Below, one piece after another: positions 42,091 through 51,778 of a stretch of 64,000 bases of DNA. Origin of the DNA: Prolixibacteraceae bacterium (GTDB lineage: Bacteria; Bacteroidota; Bacteroidia; Bacteroidales; Prolixibacteraceae); the NCBI GenBank assembly GCA_019163175.1, contig JAFLKN010000016.1, positions 1-64,000 on the forward strand. The letters run 5' to 3'. Both the position numbers and the translations under genes were made by a program. Position 1 is the first letter of the stretch. Each line of letters begins with the position of its first letter. The notes beneath the pieces are model-generated. The model was given only the letters and a program-made list of their open reading frames with translations. It had not been told where the DNA came from and searched no databases.

Positions 42091-42735
42091 TTAAAGCAAG
42101 GCCGATTCAAAAACAGCAACAAAATTGGTTTCCGGGTTACCGATCTCCGTTTTGGTATAGGCATCGGAGATTCCAAAACCCTCGATGGTAGTAGGTTTGC
42201 CCCCCAAACTAGCGAAAGACACTCCATGTGGATTACCTGTTTCCTGGCTATGGTCAAAGGCCGTTTTGCCATGATCACCCCGGTGAGCTGTTGCTGACGT
42301 TTCCCCTAAAGCCAGCGCCCCATTGGTAGCCACATAACCTGTTCCAGACCAGCGGTAGGTCTTGTTTTCGTCTATGGCCACATAAAGAATTCCACTTGTT
42401 CCGCTGGCAGGGAAAGCAGCAAGGTTGCTAAATTCCAGGATATCGTCCACGAATGCCGGGAGTTGGTTGGCAGGAACTTTTCCTGTACCATCCAGACTGG
42501 CATAACCATTGGCAGCCCCTTTATTGGCCAAGTTCTCCGGGGTAAATCCCAGGCTGCTTTGTTTTCCGGCAATGGCGCCCACCAATTCATTTATGGCAGC
42601 GAGTATGCTGGTTTTAACAGCGGTATTTAAGCCGCTCAAGTCTCCTGAATTATTTCCGGAGACTTTACTTTTAACCGACTTCAATTCTGTTGCGATGCGG
42701 GTTGCAAGTTCTTCAATGCGTGTTTTTAAACTCAT
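42091..42735 (-). CDS. Tail fibre protein
   Basis: 214 residues. The N-terminal coiled segment SLKTRIEELATRIATELKSVKSKVSG is shared with the following fibre protein. Fibre-like repeats follow: LGFTPENLANKGAANGYASLDGTGKVPANQLPAFVDDILEF, ILYVAIDENKTYRWSGTGYVATNGALALGETSATAHRGDHGKTAFDHSQETGNPHGVS and FGISDAYTK. These are typical of phage tail fibre shafts. It starts 11 bases after the small 42747 gene. Confidence 0.8.
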   Translation of the reverse strand: MSLKTRIEELATRIATELKSVKSKVSGNNSGDLSGLNTAVKTSILAAINELVGAIAGKQSSLGFTPENLANKGAANGYASLDGTGKVPANQLPAFVDDILEFSNLAAFPASGTSGILYVAIDENKTYRWSGTGYVATNGALALGETSATAHRGDHGKTAFDHSQETGNPHGVSFASLGGKPTTIEGFGISDAYTKTEIGNPETNFVAVFESALL

Positions 42736-42746
42736 GATATTTGTGT

Positions 42747-42947
42747 TTAGATTAATTGATTTTCAAAAAACAGGGCCACGTTACCAATCTCGTGGTCATG
42801 ATCGTTTGCAGCCTTGTGGATATATTTATTCCGGACTTCATCCCATACCGGAACATCGCCGTCCTTCTTATCCCTATCTGCAATTTCCCCTGCAATGGAG
42901 TTGGACAGGACTATAATTTTTTTGTTTGATGCTCTATTTGCCGTCAT
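42747..42947 (-). CDS. Small tail-region protein
   Basis: 66 residues: KKIIVLSNSIAGEIADRDKKDGDVPVWDEVRNKYIHKAANDHDHEIGNVALFFENQLI. The segment DGDVPVWDEVRNKYIHKA resembles fibre-linker motifs. It starts one base before the stop of the LRR-like gene, so it is translationally coupled. No function recognised. Confidence 0.6.
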   Translation of the reverse strand: MTANRASNKKIIVLSNSIAGEIADRDKKDGDVPVWDEVRNKYIHKAANDHDHEIGNVALFFENQLI

Positions 42948-42948
42948 T

Positions 42949-45132
42949 TTATTTCCAGTTTAGTGGTATTGTGGCATAGTTGCTCAACAGAGTTCTGTTT
43001 CGGAAGCACTGGGTCCCGGCCGGGCTTCCTGATTTTATCCAGAGCGCTGGTGCCGGTCCTGTCATTTTATTCCAATCTGCAGCAACATAACCCGTATAAA
43101 AGCAGCCCTCATAGGTGCTGACCAGGGGTTTATTATCGAATAGTGAGGAGGGTATTTCCTGTAGATTTTTGCAGTTGCCAAACGTGTAATAAAAGGTTGT
43201 TACAATGTTACAGCTGGAAAATAGACCTGCGGGTATAGCTGTCAATGCGTATAAGTTGTAAAAAGTCTGGTAGAATGAATTAATGATCAGGTTAGTACTG
43301 AAAAGCGACTGTGGAATCGACGTGATACCGGTGCATCCGCTGAAGCAGGAGGCCAGTGTTGAAACTATAGTGCAGTTTATAAATAAGGTTTCCGGAATAG
43401 CTGTCAGGTTCAAACAGTTCATAAATGTGGACGAAAAATTTGTCACAGCTGTATTGCTGATAAAAAGATCCTGAGGAATGGCAGCTGCTAAAGTGGCTGA
43501 AAATGTACCGGCGAAAGTTGTTACCGCGGTATTGTACTTAAATAAATCCGAAGGAATAGATGAAATTTTTGTTCCTGAAAACGAATAGCTAAAATCCAAA
43601 GCCAGGGTGTTAAGCTGGAACAGGCCATTGGGTATTTCGTTAAATTTTGAGCAGCTGTTGAACAGGTAAGAAAACCCGCGGACAGAAATGTTGGTCGAAA
43701 AAAGTGAAGCCGGCACTGTGCGCAGTTCCGTATTGTAATAAAAGCATCCGTCAAAACTTTCAACTTTGGTATTGGTTTCAAATAAGCGCTCTGGCACAGC
43801 AGTGAGATATACGCCATTGTTACTGAACGTATATTGAAAGTTTACCACTTTGGTGCAATTGACAAAGATGAATTCGGGAATTGACGTCAGCCTGCAAGCC
43901 GTAAAACATCCATAGAATGTATTTACTTCAAGGCAATAATCGAATAGGCCAGAGGGTATTACTGAGATCGGGCAACTTGAAAAAGTAGATTGAAAAGAAA
44001 CCACTTTGATGAACGGATCAAACAGTCCGGCCGGAATAGAAGTCAGGGAGGAGCATGAAGCAAAAAGATAGTATGCTGTTGTATTGGCTGTGCATCCCTG
44101 AAAAAGAACTGAAGAAATGTTATTCAATTTGGAGCACAGATAAAATGTTTGTCCAAAGCTGGTGCACAGCGTTTGATCTTTAAACAGTTCTGATGGAATA
44201 CTCAGCAAGTTTGTGCAATTATAAAATGCAGAATAAAAGGAACCAGCTTTTATCTGTGTAAAGATTCCCTGAGGCACCATCGATAATGCAGTACAATTTT
44301 GGAAAACATACGAGAAGTCAATGCCTAAAAAGGACTGGGTCCCAAATAGCGTAGCTGGAATATTGTTTAGCTTTTGACAATAGCCGAAAGTATTGTTGAA
44401 AGAGTGTACATTGACCTTTGTGGAGAACAAGTTTGCCGGTGCAGTTTCCAGTTTAGAGCAGTTATAAAATGTCGATCCAAACGAATAGGCATTTACATTA
44501 TCGCGAAAAGTATCCCCATTCACAGAAAGCAGGTTCTGACAACCATAGAAACAGGAATCAAAATGAGTCGCAATTGTGTTCCCAAAGAAGATACCGTAGG
44601 GAATATAAACCAGGGATGTACAGCCATTTGCAAAACCCGTGAACGATTTTACTGCCGGGAGTTTGCTTCGCTGGTCAGGGAAAGTGACCAGGGCGGAACA
44701 TCCTGAAAAGTTTAACTGCCGGAAGTCGCAATTGCCCCAGCTTATAACCCGGGTAATCAGCAGCCTGATATGTTGGTATTGACTAACGGCAAAACCCTGC
44801 ATCGTCCCGGTAATTTCAATCAGGTAAGTGCCTTTTTTTGTGTAGGTATGTGAGGAGAGGGGGCTGTTGTACAAATATATTTTCTCAGATTCAGGAGATC
44901 CATCCCCCCAGTTGACGCTATAGTTGTAGGTGTGGGTATGGAGCAGGTAGTTTGCTCCCTGGTAGTAATAATAGCTTGCAGGGGTTGGTAGTTGAAACAC
45001 TTGACCAGCTTCCACCTCTATTTCGATCATAAAAACATTGGGTTTGGGTTCAATGTAAGCATCCGGCCTTACCTTGAGCACCTTGCCGGATGTACCTCTT
45101 AAAACTTTATCGGTTGATCTGAGTACTTTCAT
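42949..45132 (-). CDS. Leucine-rich-repeat-like (BspA-type) tail protein with PKD-like domain
   Basis: 727 residues. After a short lead comes a PKD-like domain (VNWGDGSPESE...HTYTKKGTYLIEITG, about 70-110). About 20 repeats of ~24 residues follow, of the form (L)TSIPxxLFxxxTxVxSFxxTFxxCx: IPAGLFDPFIKVVSFQSTFSSC, VPERLFETNTKVESFDGCFY, IPQSLFSTNLIINSFYQTFY. The C-terminus ALWIKSGSPAGTQCFRNRTLLSNYATIPLNW ends like a cap. Such repeats are known from BspA-type bacterial surface proteins. Here the gene lies between tail genes with 3-base and 1-base spacings, so it is probably part of the virion's host-contact apparatus. Confidence 0.75.
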   Translation of the reverse strand: MKVLRSTDKVLRGTSGKVLKVRPDAYIEPKPNVFMIEIEVEAGQVFQLPTPASYYYYQGANYLLHTHTYNYSVNWGDGSPESEKIYLYNSPLSSHTYTKKGTYLIEITGTMQGFAVSQYQHIRLLITRVISWGNCDFRQLNFSGCSALVTFPDQRSKLPAVKSFTGFANGCTSLVYIPYGIFFGNTIATHFDSCFYGCQNLLSVNGDTFRDNVNAYSFGSTFYNCSKLETAPANLFSTKVNVHSFNNTFGYCQKLNNIPATLFGTQSFLGIDFSYVFQNCTALSMVPQGIFTQIKAGSFYSAFYNCTNLLSIPSELFKDQTLCTSFGQTFYLCSKLNNISSVLFQGCTANTTAYYLFASCSSLTSIPAGLFDPFIKVVSFQSTFSSCPISVIPSGLFDYCLEVNTFYGCFTACRLTSIPEFIFVNCTKVVNFQYTFSNNGVYLTAVPERLFETNTKVESFDGCFYYNTELRTVPASLFSTNISVRGFSYLFNSCSKFNEIPNGLFQLNTLALDFSYSFSGTKISSIPSDLFKYNTAVTTFAGTFSATLAAAIPQDLFISNTAVTNFSSTFMNCLNLTAIPETLFINCTIVSTLASCFSGCTGITSIPQSLFSTNLIINSFYQTFYNLYALTAIPAGLFSSCNIVTTFYYTFGNCKNLQEIPSSLFDNKPLVSTYEGCFYTGYVAADWNKMTGPAPALWIKSGSPAGTQCFRNRTLLSNYATIPLNWK

Positions 45133-45135
45133 GGT

Positions 45136-46443
45136 TTATTGCATATAGAATTCAAAACCCGATTCATCCTGTTTTACGCGAAGCGAATACCCGGCAAAAC
45201 CAGCCAGACTTTGCGGCATATCAGCCAAAAGTGTTGTTCTGGCAATTTCGGTCAGTAGTTCTTCCGACTCCATCAATTCCAATCCGTCTTCCTCCTCGGT
45301 GACCATTGGGACAGCTTTGGATTTGCCAGCATAAGTATCCTCTAAAACATCAATGAGTTGTAAAAATGATGTGGTGAGTGTAGGCTTATTAATCAGGTGG
45401 TTGTATTCACCAGTGAAGGCTACCTGTGAAAGAGAAATGCCCAGTGGAATTGCAATACTCAGGTCAGGAAGTCCGGCAGAACGTTTCAGGGTGAGTGTCC
45501 TGGTTTCCAGATTGTAAAGTAGTTGAGTTACATATTTGTCATCAAAAACATTTTCAACAATTTCCTCGCCTTCCTCAATTTTAACCACCAAGGCAGTTCC
45601 TTCAGGATTGGCTGTACCAAGCACTTCGCGCACCTGACCAACACGCCACACTTCCGGATCAGACTGGGTCATCAGTTCTCCGGCCACAGTGGTGGATAAA
45701 AAATACACTTCATCAGGAATATACATACCCGGCAAAGGCCCATGTTCGATATACCTGAAGGTATCCGCATCTATGATTTCGCTGACAAAAGCAACTGTAC
45801 CTGCGTTTGAAACCTGGTCTGCTTTGGTTTTAATCCAAACGGATAAGGCCGGTTTAATGGGAGTCCCAACGCAAAAGCCATGATCATTTTGGATTATAAT
45901 TCTCTCGGTATGGGTACAATCCTTTTTCAACGCCAGTTCGTGCCATGCGCCGTCGAAACTGATTTCAACCCTTTTCTCCAGGTATTGCAATATTCCATTT
46001 TCCGGAATTTCCGTGCCATGCTGATAAGCAGACAGGCGTACTGCATTGAACAGCTTTAGAAATCCTGATTTGAACAAGAGCAAGGCATCCCTTCGGGAAT
46101 ACTTATCCGGCCCGTTACCAATGGTAAGAAGCCTGTCAGTCAGTATCCATTTTTCAGGATCGTCATGAGTGGCCAGATCATTGTAGCTGCCCAGCACCAG
46201 TTCCCGGAAGGCCTGAGAGATCAGGCCCGTTCCCACATCCGTTGATTGGTTACCGTTTATGGAATTTTCAATTCCAATAGCCACGCCAAAATCAATAAGC
46301 GAGTTAAAACAATTGAGCAGCCATTTATCGGGGTCACGATCATATTTCTCATTGATAAGGCCCGGGTACTCTCTCCATAGCGCATCAATGAGTGCAGATA
46401 ACCTCCGGTCATTGAGCATCTTTTTTAGTTGTGAGGGTGTCAT
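45136..46443 (-). CDS. Tail protein of unknown family
   Basis: 435 residues starting at the ATG at 46443. This overlaps the previous stop as ATGA; a longer frame adds 15 residues inside the upstream gene. The N-terminal half is helical (TPSQLKKMLNDRRLSALIDALWREYPGLINE). The middle is beta-rich with CTHTERIIIQNDHGFCVGTPIKPALSVWIKTKADQVSNAGTVAFVSEIIDADTFRYIEHGPLPGMYIP. The C-terminal part resembles fibre proteins (VAFTGEYNHLINKPTLTTSFLQLIDVLEDTYAGKS). It may join the tail tip to the fibres; no family recognised. Confidence 0.6.
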   Translation of the reverse strand: MTPSQLKKMLNDRRLSALIDALWREYPGLINEKYDRDPDKWLLNCFNSLIDFGVAIGIENSINGNQSTDVGTGLISQAFRELVLGSYNDLATHDDPEKWILTDRLLTIGNGPDKYSRRDALLLFKSGFLKLFNAVRLSAYQHGTEIPENGILQYLEKRVEISFDGAWHELALKKDCTHTERIIIQNDHGFCVGTPIKPALSVWIKTKADQVSNAGTVAFVSEIIDADTFRYIEHGPLPGMYIPDEVYFLSTTVAGELMTQSDPEVWRVGQVREVLGTANPEGTALVVKIEEGEEIVENVFDDKYVTQLLYNLETRTLTLKRSAGLPDLSIAIPLGISLSQVAFTGEYNHLINKPTLTTSFLQLIDVLEDTYAGKSKAVPMVTEEEDGLELMESEELLTEIARTTLLADMPQSLAGFAGYSLRVKQDESGFEFYMQ

Positions 46444-47615
46444 AGGCAGGCCTCCCGGATCGTTAGACTCAGGTTGGGAATATCCCAATCGCTTTTGTAG
46501 AGTTCAAACTCCCCAGCTTCAACAACGACAGGCAGCAAACGGCTGTGATCTTCCTGATCAATCAGCCAGGTGTTCCTCGATTCAAGGATATCGCGGATCA
46601 TGGTAATTTCCTCCTGCGATTTATATCCCGTATTGATTGACCATGAACGTGTCCCTGATGCCGACAAAACGATAATCCCGGCAGTTTTGGATCCGGTTAA
46701 TGCCGGAAGTTCCCGGATTGCAATCTCATTTTCAGTTTTGAGATTCTCAGCATGCTCTCCGGTCAGCCAATAAGATTCAATGACATGAAAAGGGTTTTGA
46801 TAAAACAGGAAGAATTCATTTTCGTAATACTTGTTGTCGATCACAAAACGCAGGCGTTCAGAAATATCCCCAACAGAATCTTCCAGCCAGACCGTAAATG
46901 CTGTGGCCAGCGTTCCCGGTGGCAAAGTCGGAGGAATATTAAACCCCAGAAGACGATGATTGATTGACAATTCGAGCAATCCTGTCTCAGTGTATAAAAC
47001 TACATCCTGGCTGTAGGAGAAGATGGGAAGAAAGCCAGAAGTGTTTTCCACCTCAATTCTCAGTACTGCGGCATGAGTCTGGTTCCACCGGCTCAGGTAC
47101 CAAAGTTTAACAATCTGGTTGGGCGACACTACCGAATTGCTCCGGACGTTGGTCAAAAACTTTCCCCCTTCAATATATTCCGATGCAAAACTCTTCCCCT
47201 GGTCGTTCAATATCCCCAGCATGTTTGGCCTGAGTTTACCTTTGATAACTCTGATTTGATGGTTCGCGCTAATGTTGTTCCAGCTTTCTACGCGATCTCC
47301 ATTCTCATCTGTAAAAACTTCACCCGTATCAATCGTAGCATTAAATACCAGGCTTCCGTGAGCAGATGCAACGCCTGTCACCGGGAAATGAAATTCCGGT
47401 TTCATGGGCTGACCAAAATAACCCTGGATTTCGAAAACAGAAACTCCATTCCGGGGTGCAATTTCCTCGATGAACGGAGAGCCAACCAGTTCCGGACAAC
47501 TTATTTTTAAGGCCAGCCGGTGATTTGGCTTTGAACTGGCGCAGCTTAAAACAACTTGAATAGGGTTATCTGAAAGATGGACCAATCCACCTGTTATGGT
47601 GTGTGAAACATTCAT
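46440..47615 (-). CDS. Tail-tip protein candidate, beta-rich
   Basis: 391 residues, no signal or membrane helix. Beta-sandwich-like modules are suggested by HTITGGLVHLSDNPIQVVLSCASSKPNHRLALKISC and GSLVFNATIDTGEVFTDENGDRV. The C-terminal domain reads SWSINTGYKSQEEITMIRDILESRNTWLIDQEDHSRLLPVVVEAGEFELYKSDWDIPNLSLTIREA. It is the first gene after the tape measure gene, the usual position of the distal tail protein. It overlaps the next gene by 4 bases. Function inferred from position only. Confidence 0.6.
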   Translation of the reverse strand: MNVSHTITGGLVHLSDNPIQVVLSCASSKPNHRLALKISCPELVGSPFIEEIAPRNGVSVFEIQGYFGQPMKPEFHFPVTGVASAHGSLVFNATIDTGEVFTDENGDRVESWNNISANHQIRVIKGKLRPNMLGILNDQGKSFASEYIEGGKFLTNVRSNSVVSPNQIVKLWYLSRWNQTHAAVLRIEVENTSGFLPIFSYSQDVVLYTETGLLELSINHRLLGFNIPPTLPPGTLATAFTVWLEDSVGDISERLRFVIDNKYYENEFFLFYQNPFHVIESYWLTGEHAENLKTENEIAIRELPALTGSKTAGIIVLSASGTRSWSINTGYKSQEEITMIRDILESRNTWLIDQEDHSRLLPVVVEAGEFELYKSDWDIPNLSLTIREACL

Positions 47616-47687
47616 TGTAAAAGATTTGGTATAAATGATGGATTAAAAGTATGGAGCATTAGAAGGTCTGGAAAGGACACATTTGCA

Positions 47688-50600
47688 CTATTTGAGGCCT
47701 GAGTTTTTAAGCCTTTGGTATTGCTCCTGTTTACGCTCCAGCATTTCAAGCGAAATGCTGGGATTCCATTTGGTCAAATCAGAAACCGCAGCAGCCAATA
47801 AGCTTAGTAACTGATTTTGTTGCTGGTTTGCGGATTTATCCCTCGTAAATTCTTCCTGTATGTTCAGGTGATTGGTTGCACCTCCTTTCCCGGTGTTTCC
47901 GGTATAGCCACCTAATACATAACCCATGGATTTGCTTGTTTTTACTGCCCCCTGACTTACCAGATAGCGTGTTTTACGGAAGTTTTCCAAGCCTGCCACC
48001 ATAAGGGCTATCTGCGGATTTCGGAGCATATCAGCCGGAACGACATATTCCCCTTTGTGGACAATTCCGGCAGGTTCGTATTTACCCCCATTCCCGGTAA
48101 ACCCTCCATCATAGTACCCTTGGGGTTGTGAAAAGCTGGCAATTGATTGGGCTACGATTGATGCAATACTTCCAACTGCACTTGCTGTGTTTATAGCCAC
48201 CCACGGCATTCCAAGGGTTAAGGGAAACTGGGCAACTGCTTTGGCATTTGCTATGGCTGTATTGAATACCACCTGACCTATGGCTGCAGCCTGCTGAAAT
48301 AAAAACAATGCCTTACCCAGTGCAGTTTCCTTTCCGGCCAGATCAGCCAGACCACTAAATAATGAATTTGCGGCGGAGAAAACGGCATCGTTAATTTCCT
48401 GCTTTTTGGCCAGTTCATCCAACTTGATCTGAATGAGTCTGTCGGCGAGACTGCGTTCTGCCTGAGCTATTTTGGCTGCATTTCCTTGTGCATCCAAGAG
48501 CTCCTGTCCATAATTCGCCCTTGCCATTTCACGTTGTGCAGCAAAATCTTCCTCGTCTGTAGTTGCTTTGGCCTGACGGATCAGCGCTGCATCAAGTTGT
48601 GCCTTAACAGCTGCAGCAGCATTTAAGTCAGCCATATTTTTCAGGTGGGTGGCCTTCTTTTCTTCAATGGTTTGATTGATTGAATCATTAAGTGCTACTT
48701 CCTGCTGTGACAGCTCTTTTTTATCCAGCAACTGCTTTTTTAAACCTTCCAGTTCCTCTTTCCAGCGTTGCTGTTCAATTACCTTTTGTTTGTCAATTCC
48801 ATCTTTCAGGTTCTCAATTCTGGCATCAGATAGTTCTTTTTGAGCCTTATCCAGAAGATCTTTAACAAGATTTTCGGCTTCTACCTGTTTGGACAATGAG
48901 TCATTGTAAGCCTGCTGATACTCTTTGCTTCCCTTTTTGTAGATCTTCATTTTGGCATCCAGAAACTTTAGTTCCTGCGCCAGTAGCTCAGCTTTATACT
49001 GGTCATCTGAAGTTTTTCCTTCCAGATGGTTTTGATTGATCAGAGCCATCTCAGCCTGATTGGCTGCCTCGGCAGCGTTCAACCGATCTTTCACGAAATC
49101 GCTGTTACTGCTTTCATTTTTTGTCGTTCCCAATGCATTGAGCCTGTCTATTTCCTTCTGAATGGATTCGATGGCTCTGTTTCGTGCAGCAATCTCAGCT
49201 TCGGTCGAACGTGGCATTTTGTTGGCCAGCTCCAGTTCCAGTTCTTTGGCACGCACCAAGTCTGCATTGGGTCCTGCTCCATCGGGGCCAGCACCCGGGT
49301 TTTGTAAATCCAGTTCCAGTTGTTTGGTGGTTATTGCTGTCAGTTTTTCTTTCTGAAGGTTGAGTTCCTTCTGCTTGTCAATCAGGTTTGATGCCGATGT
49401 TGCAGCATTTCGTCCGGCAAGTACAGCGGAATTTCCGAAAGAAAGCATGGTGTTTCCAAGGCCCTGCCAGAAGGAGGCTTCAGTTCTTTTTCCTGAAGAA
49501 AGATCCAGCAATTCTTTTTCAACTTCGATCAGTTTTTCAGAAGCAGCCTGTACTTTAGCTTTTTGAAGGATCGAAGCGATGTAAGCATCCACCGCTTTTT
49601 GTGCCCCTTCAGTCTGGATAGTTTCCAGAGAAAGATTCCCAAGGTATTGGGGGGAGATAGCTACAAGTTGCTGAATAGCATTGAGTCTTTCCTCTTTGGC
49701 CAATTTTTCATTGCGTGCGATATCCAGTAAACTTCCCAGCTTGATTTTTTCTTCCACGATGCTTTTTTGTGCCTGCAAATTCACATCATTCATCATTTTC
49801 TGCGCCTTTTGAGCGGCGTTCATTTGGCCCGAATAAAAATACAAGGCTGTTCCGGCGGCTACCATAAGACCCACGATCAACCCAATTGGGTTGGCTGCTA
49901 AAGCGGCAGAAAATGCCCGAAATTGGATAGAAGCCGCCGCCAGGTTTCCGGAGAGCAAGGCTACTGCTGCGTTGTACAGGGATATGGCTGCGAATTGCAC
50001 ATTGTAGGCAAGTGCCTGTAGTTTACCAGTGATGATGTTGATTAGCTTTTCTTTATTCAGTCTGGCCTCCCATAGTGAGGCTAGTTTGGTTGCCAGGGTG
50101 TAGGCTGTAAGCGAATAAATAAGGGTAAGGATCAGCGTTTTGTGTTTGCCAATAAAATCAAGGGTGATCGTTGTACCTTTCACAAAATAGGATAGGGCGT
50201 TGGTGCTTATTTTTAGGGCTGGCGCCAGCTTTTCACCCAGTTCAATACTCATGACGTTCAGTCTGTTCTTTGCCTGAGCAAGCTTGGAGTTGTTGTTGTC
50301 GGTGTTGATGGCTGCCTGTTCGATGGCTACATTGGTTCCTGTAACGGCTTTTTCATATTTTTTAAGCTCTGCGACATTGGTTATCAGGGTTTGTGCTACA
50401 GTGATGTTTTCCAGTCCAAACAAGTTCATCATTTCGGAAGCAGTCAGTTGCTTTTTGGCCAGGTTCTCAATGGCAGTAGAAAAACCCACAATTTTTGGAT
50501 TGGTATCATCGGCACCGGTTTGCAGACGGAGCAACATTCCCCGAAGTCCGCGACCGGCAATCTCCGGGGAAGTCATTCGGGGAGCCAGAGTTTCTAAAGC

Positions 50601-51392
50601 GGCGGCCAGGGTTTCAATTGACAATCCTGCCTGCGATGCGACGGTCCCGGCTTTTTCGAAACCAACGGTTAGATAGGGGATTTCACCAGCACCTTCCTTT
50701 GAACCAGCACCCAATACGTTAATGATCCGACGCGCCTGGTCTGCAGACACATTGTATTGGTTCATTACCATGGTAAGCGCTTCGATTGCAGGCTGCAATT
50801 TAATTTTAGCAGCATCGGAAAGAATAATGGCTTCCTTGGTTACCGACAACAGCGATTCTTTGTTTTTAAGCAATTCCGGACGAGCCGATCCGGTTTTGGT
50901 GAAGGCATCTACAATTTCCTGGGCGCTTTGTGTTACCCGTATCCCACTTTCAAGCGTTGATGTGGAAAGATCTTTTGCTTTTTGGCTCAGCCAATCCAGG
51001 TCATCACCGGTCAGGCCTGTCAGTGCTGATAGGTTATCCAGGCGCTCCTCAAAATCGTTGTAGGATTGAACCACCTTCCGGATGATTAGTACAAGTCCTG
51101 TCAGGGTTGCGATTACGCCCATTGCCAAAGCCTGATACCGGTTAAAAGCATCACCTATTTTTGCCATCGACCAGCCTTTCTCAACTCCGGCTAGGTCCTG
51201 ACGGTGCTGATCGAGAATACCTTTTAAGGACCGGATCTTTTGCATCTGGGCAATATATTCCTGGGAACCGATTTCCATACGTGACTGGGCATTGACCAGT
51301 CGGTTCATCTCGGCACGTATGCTGGCAATGTCGTTAGTGACTTCTTTGCCATTGATGTAAAGGTTTATTCGTCGGGTGTATGTACTTGCCAT
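47688..51392 (-). CDS. Phage tail tape measure protein
   Basis: 1234 residues. The N-terminal coiled coil (NDIASIRAEMNRLVNAQSRMEIGSQEYIAQMQKI) precedes the PhageMin_Tail domain: LSALTGLTGDDLDWLSQKAKDLS, SVTKEAIILSDAAKIKLQPAIEALTMVMNQYNVSADQARRIINVLGAGSKEGAGEIPYLTVGFEKAGTVASQAGLSIETLAAALETLAP. Hydrophobic segments (about 410-440 and 500-525) and a long charged coil (about 770-1000) follow. It sets tail length and crosses the host envelope at injection. Its presence shows a long-tailed structure. Confidence 0.92.
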   Translation of the reverse strand: MASTYTRRINLYINGKEVTNDIASIRAEMNRLVNAQSRMEIGSQEYIAQMQKIRSLKGILDQHRQDLAGVEKGWSMAKIGDAFNRYQALAMGVIATLTGLVLIIRKVVQSYNDFEERLDNLSALTGLTGDDLDWLSQKAKDLSTSTLESGIRVTQSAQEIVDAFTKTGSARPELLKNKESLLSVTKEAIILSDAAKIKLQPAIEALTMVMNQYNVSADQARRIINVLGAGSKEGAGEIPYLTVGFEKAGTVASQAGLSIETLAAALETLAPRMTSPEIAGRGLRGMLLRLQTGADDTNPKIVGFSTAIENLAKKQLTASEMMNLFGLENITVAQTLITNVAELKKYEKAVTGTNVAIEQAAINTDNNNSKLAQAKNRLNVMSIELGEKLAPALKISTNALSYFVKGTTITLDFIGKHKTLILTLIYSLTAYTLATKLASLWEARLNKEKLINIITGKLQALAYNVQFAAISLYNAAVALLSGNLAAASIQFRAFSAALAANPIGLIVGLMVAAGTALYFYSGQMNAAQKAQKMMNDVNLQAQKSIVEEKIKLGSLLDIARNEKLAKEERLNAIQQLVAISPQYLGNLSLETIQTEGAQKAVDAYIASILQKAKVQAASEKLIEVEKELLDLSSGKRTEASFWQGLGNTMLSFGNSAVLAGRNAATSASNLIDKQKELNLQKEKLTAITTKQLELDLQNPGAGPDGAGPNADLVRAKELELELANKMPRSTEAEIAARNRAIESIQKEIDRLNALGTTKNESSNSDFVKDRLNAAEAANQAEMALINQNHLEGKTSDDQYKAELLAQELKFLDAKMKIYKKGSKEYQQAYNDSLSKQVEAENLVKDLLDKAQKELSDARIENLKDGIDKQKVIEQQRWKEELEGLKKQLLDKKELSQQEVALNDSINQTIEEKKATHLKNMADLNAAAAVKAQLDAALIRQAKATTDEEDFAAQREMARANYGQELLDAQGNAAKIAQAERSLADRLIQIKLDELAKKQEINDAVFSAANSLFSGLADLAGKETALGKALFLFQQAAAIGQVVFNTAIANAKAVAQFPLTLGMPWVAINTASAVGSIASIVAQSIASFSQPQGYYDGGFTGNGGKYEPAGIVHKGEYVVPADMLRNPQIALMVAGLENFRKTRYLVSQGAVKTSKSMGYVLGGYTGNTGKGGATNHLNIQEEFTRDKSANQQQNQLLSLLAAAVSDLTKWNPSISLEMLERKQEQYQRLKNSGLK

Positions 51393-51778
51393 AAAAAGCG
51401 ATCTCTGATTTGGAATTCAAAGATCATTTCAGGCCGGAGGGCAGGAAAGGACAATAAATTAGTCACAAGAAGGCCTGTGTGATTATGGTGAGAACTGTAA
51501 TTTATTGATTTTTAATTAAAAATAAATTCGAACACTTTAAAATTTGAATTAGATTCCTTAAATTTGATCACCTAATAAGACAATAAATTTAAAAATGTAG
51601 GTTTTACACCATTGTCTTTTTAATACTGGATCTGAAGTTCAAGCAACAAATACTTTCCTAAAAAACCACAATCAACCCCTGTTTTTCATTGTTACGGTAT
51701 ACATGATGGTGTATGAAGTTTTGTGCACCAATCATAAACCGGAATTGGATTTTTCTTCAAAACCTAAAATCGTTGGTC
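51393..51778. other. AT-rich region before the plus-strand gene pair
   Basis: 386 bases between divergent genes. It is much more AT-rich than the tail genes around it. A TAAATTTG box (51559-51566) fits the -7 consensus on the plus strand but has no well-spaced -33 element and lies about 210 bases before the ATG. No hairpin, RNA gene or other ORF recognised. Confidence 0.4.

Noticed and set aside
39858-45132. Diversity-generating retroelement acting on the fibre genes
   Set aside because: No reverse transcriptase, Avd-like gene or template repeat was seen near the fibre genes. The LRR and propeller repeats are internal protein repeats.
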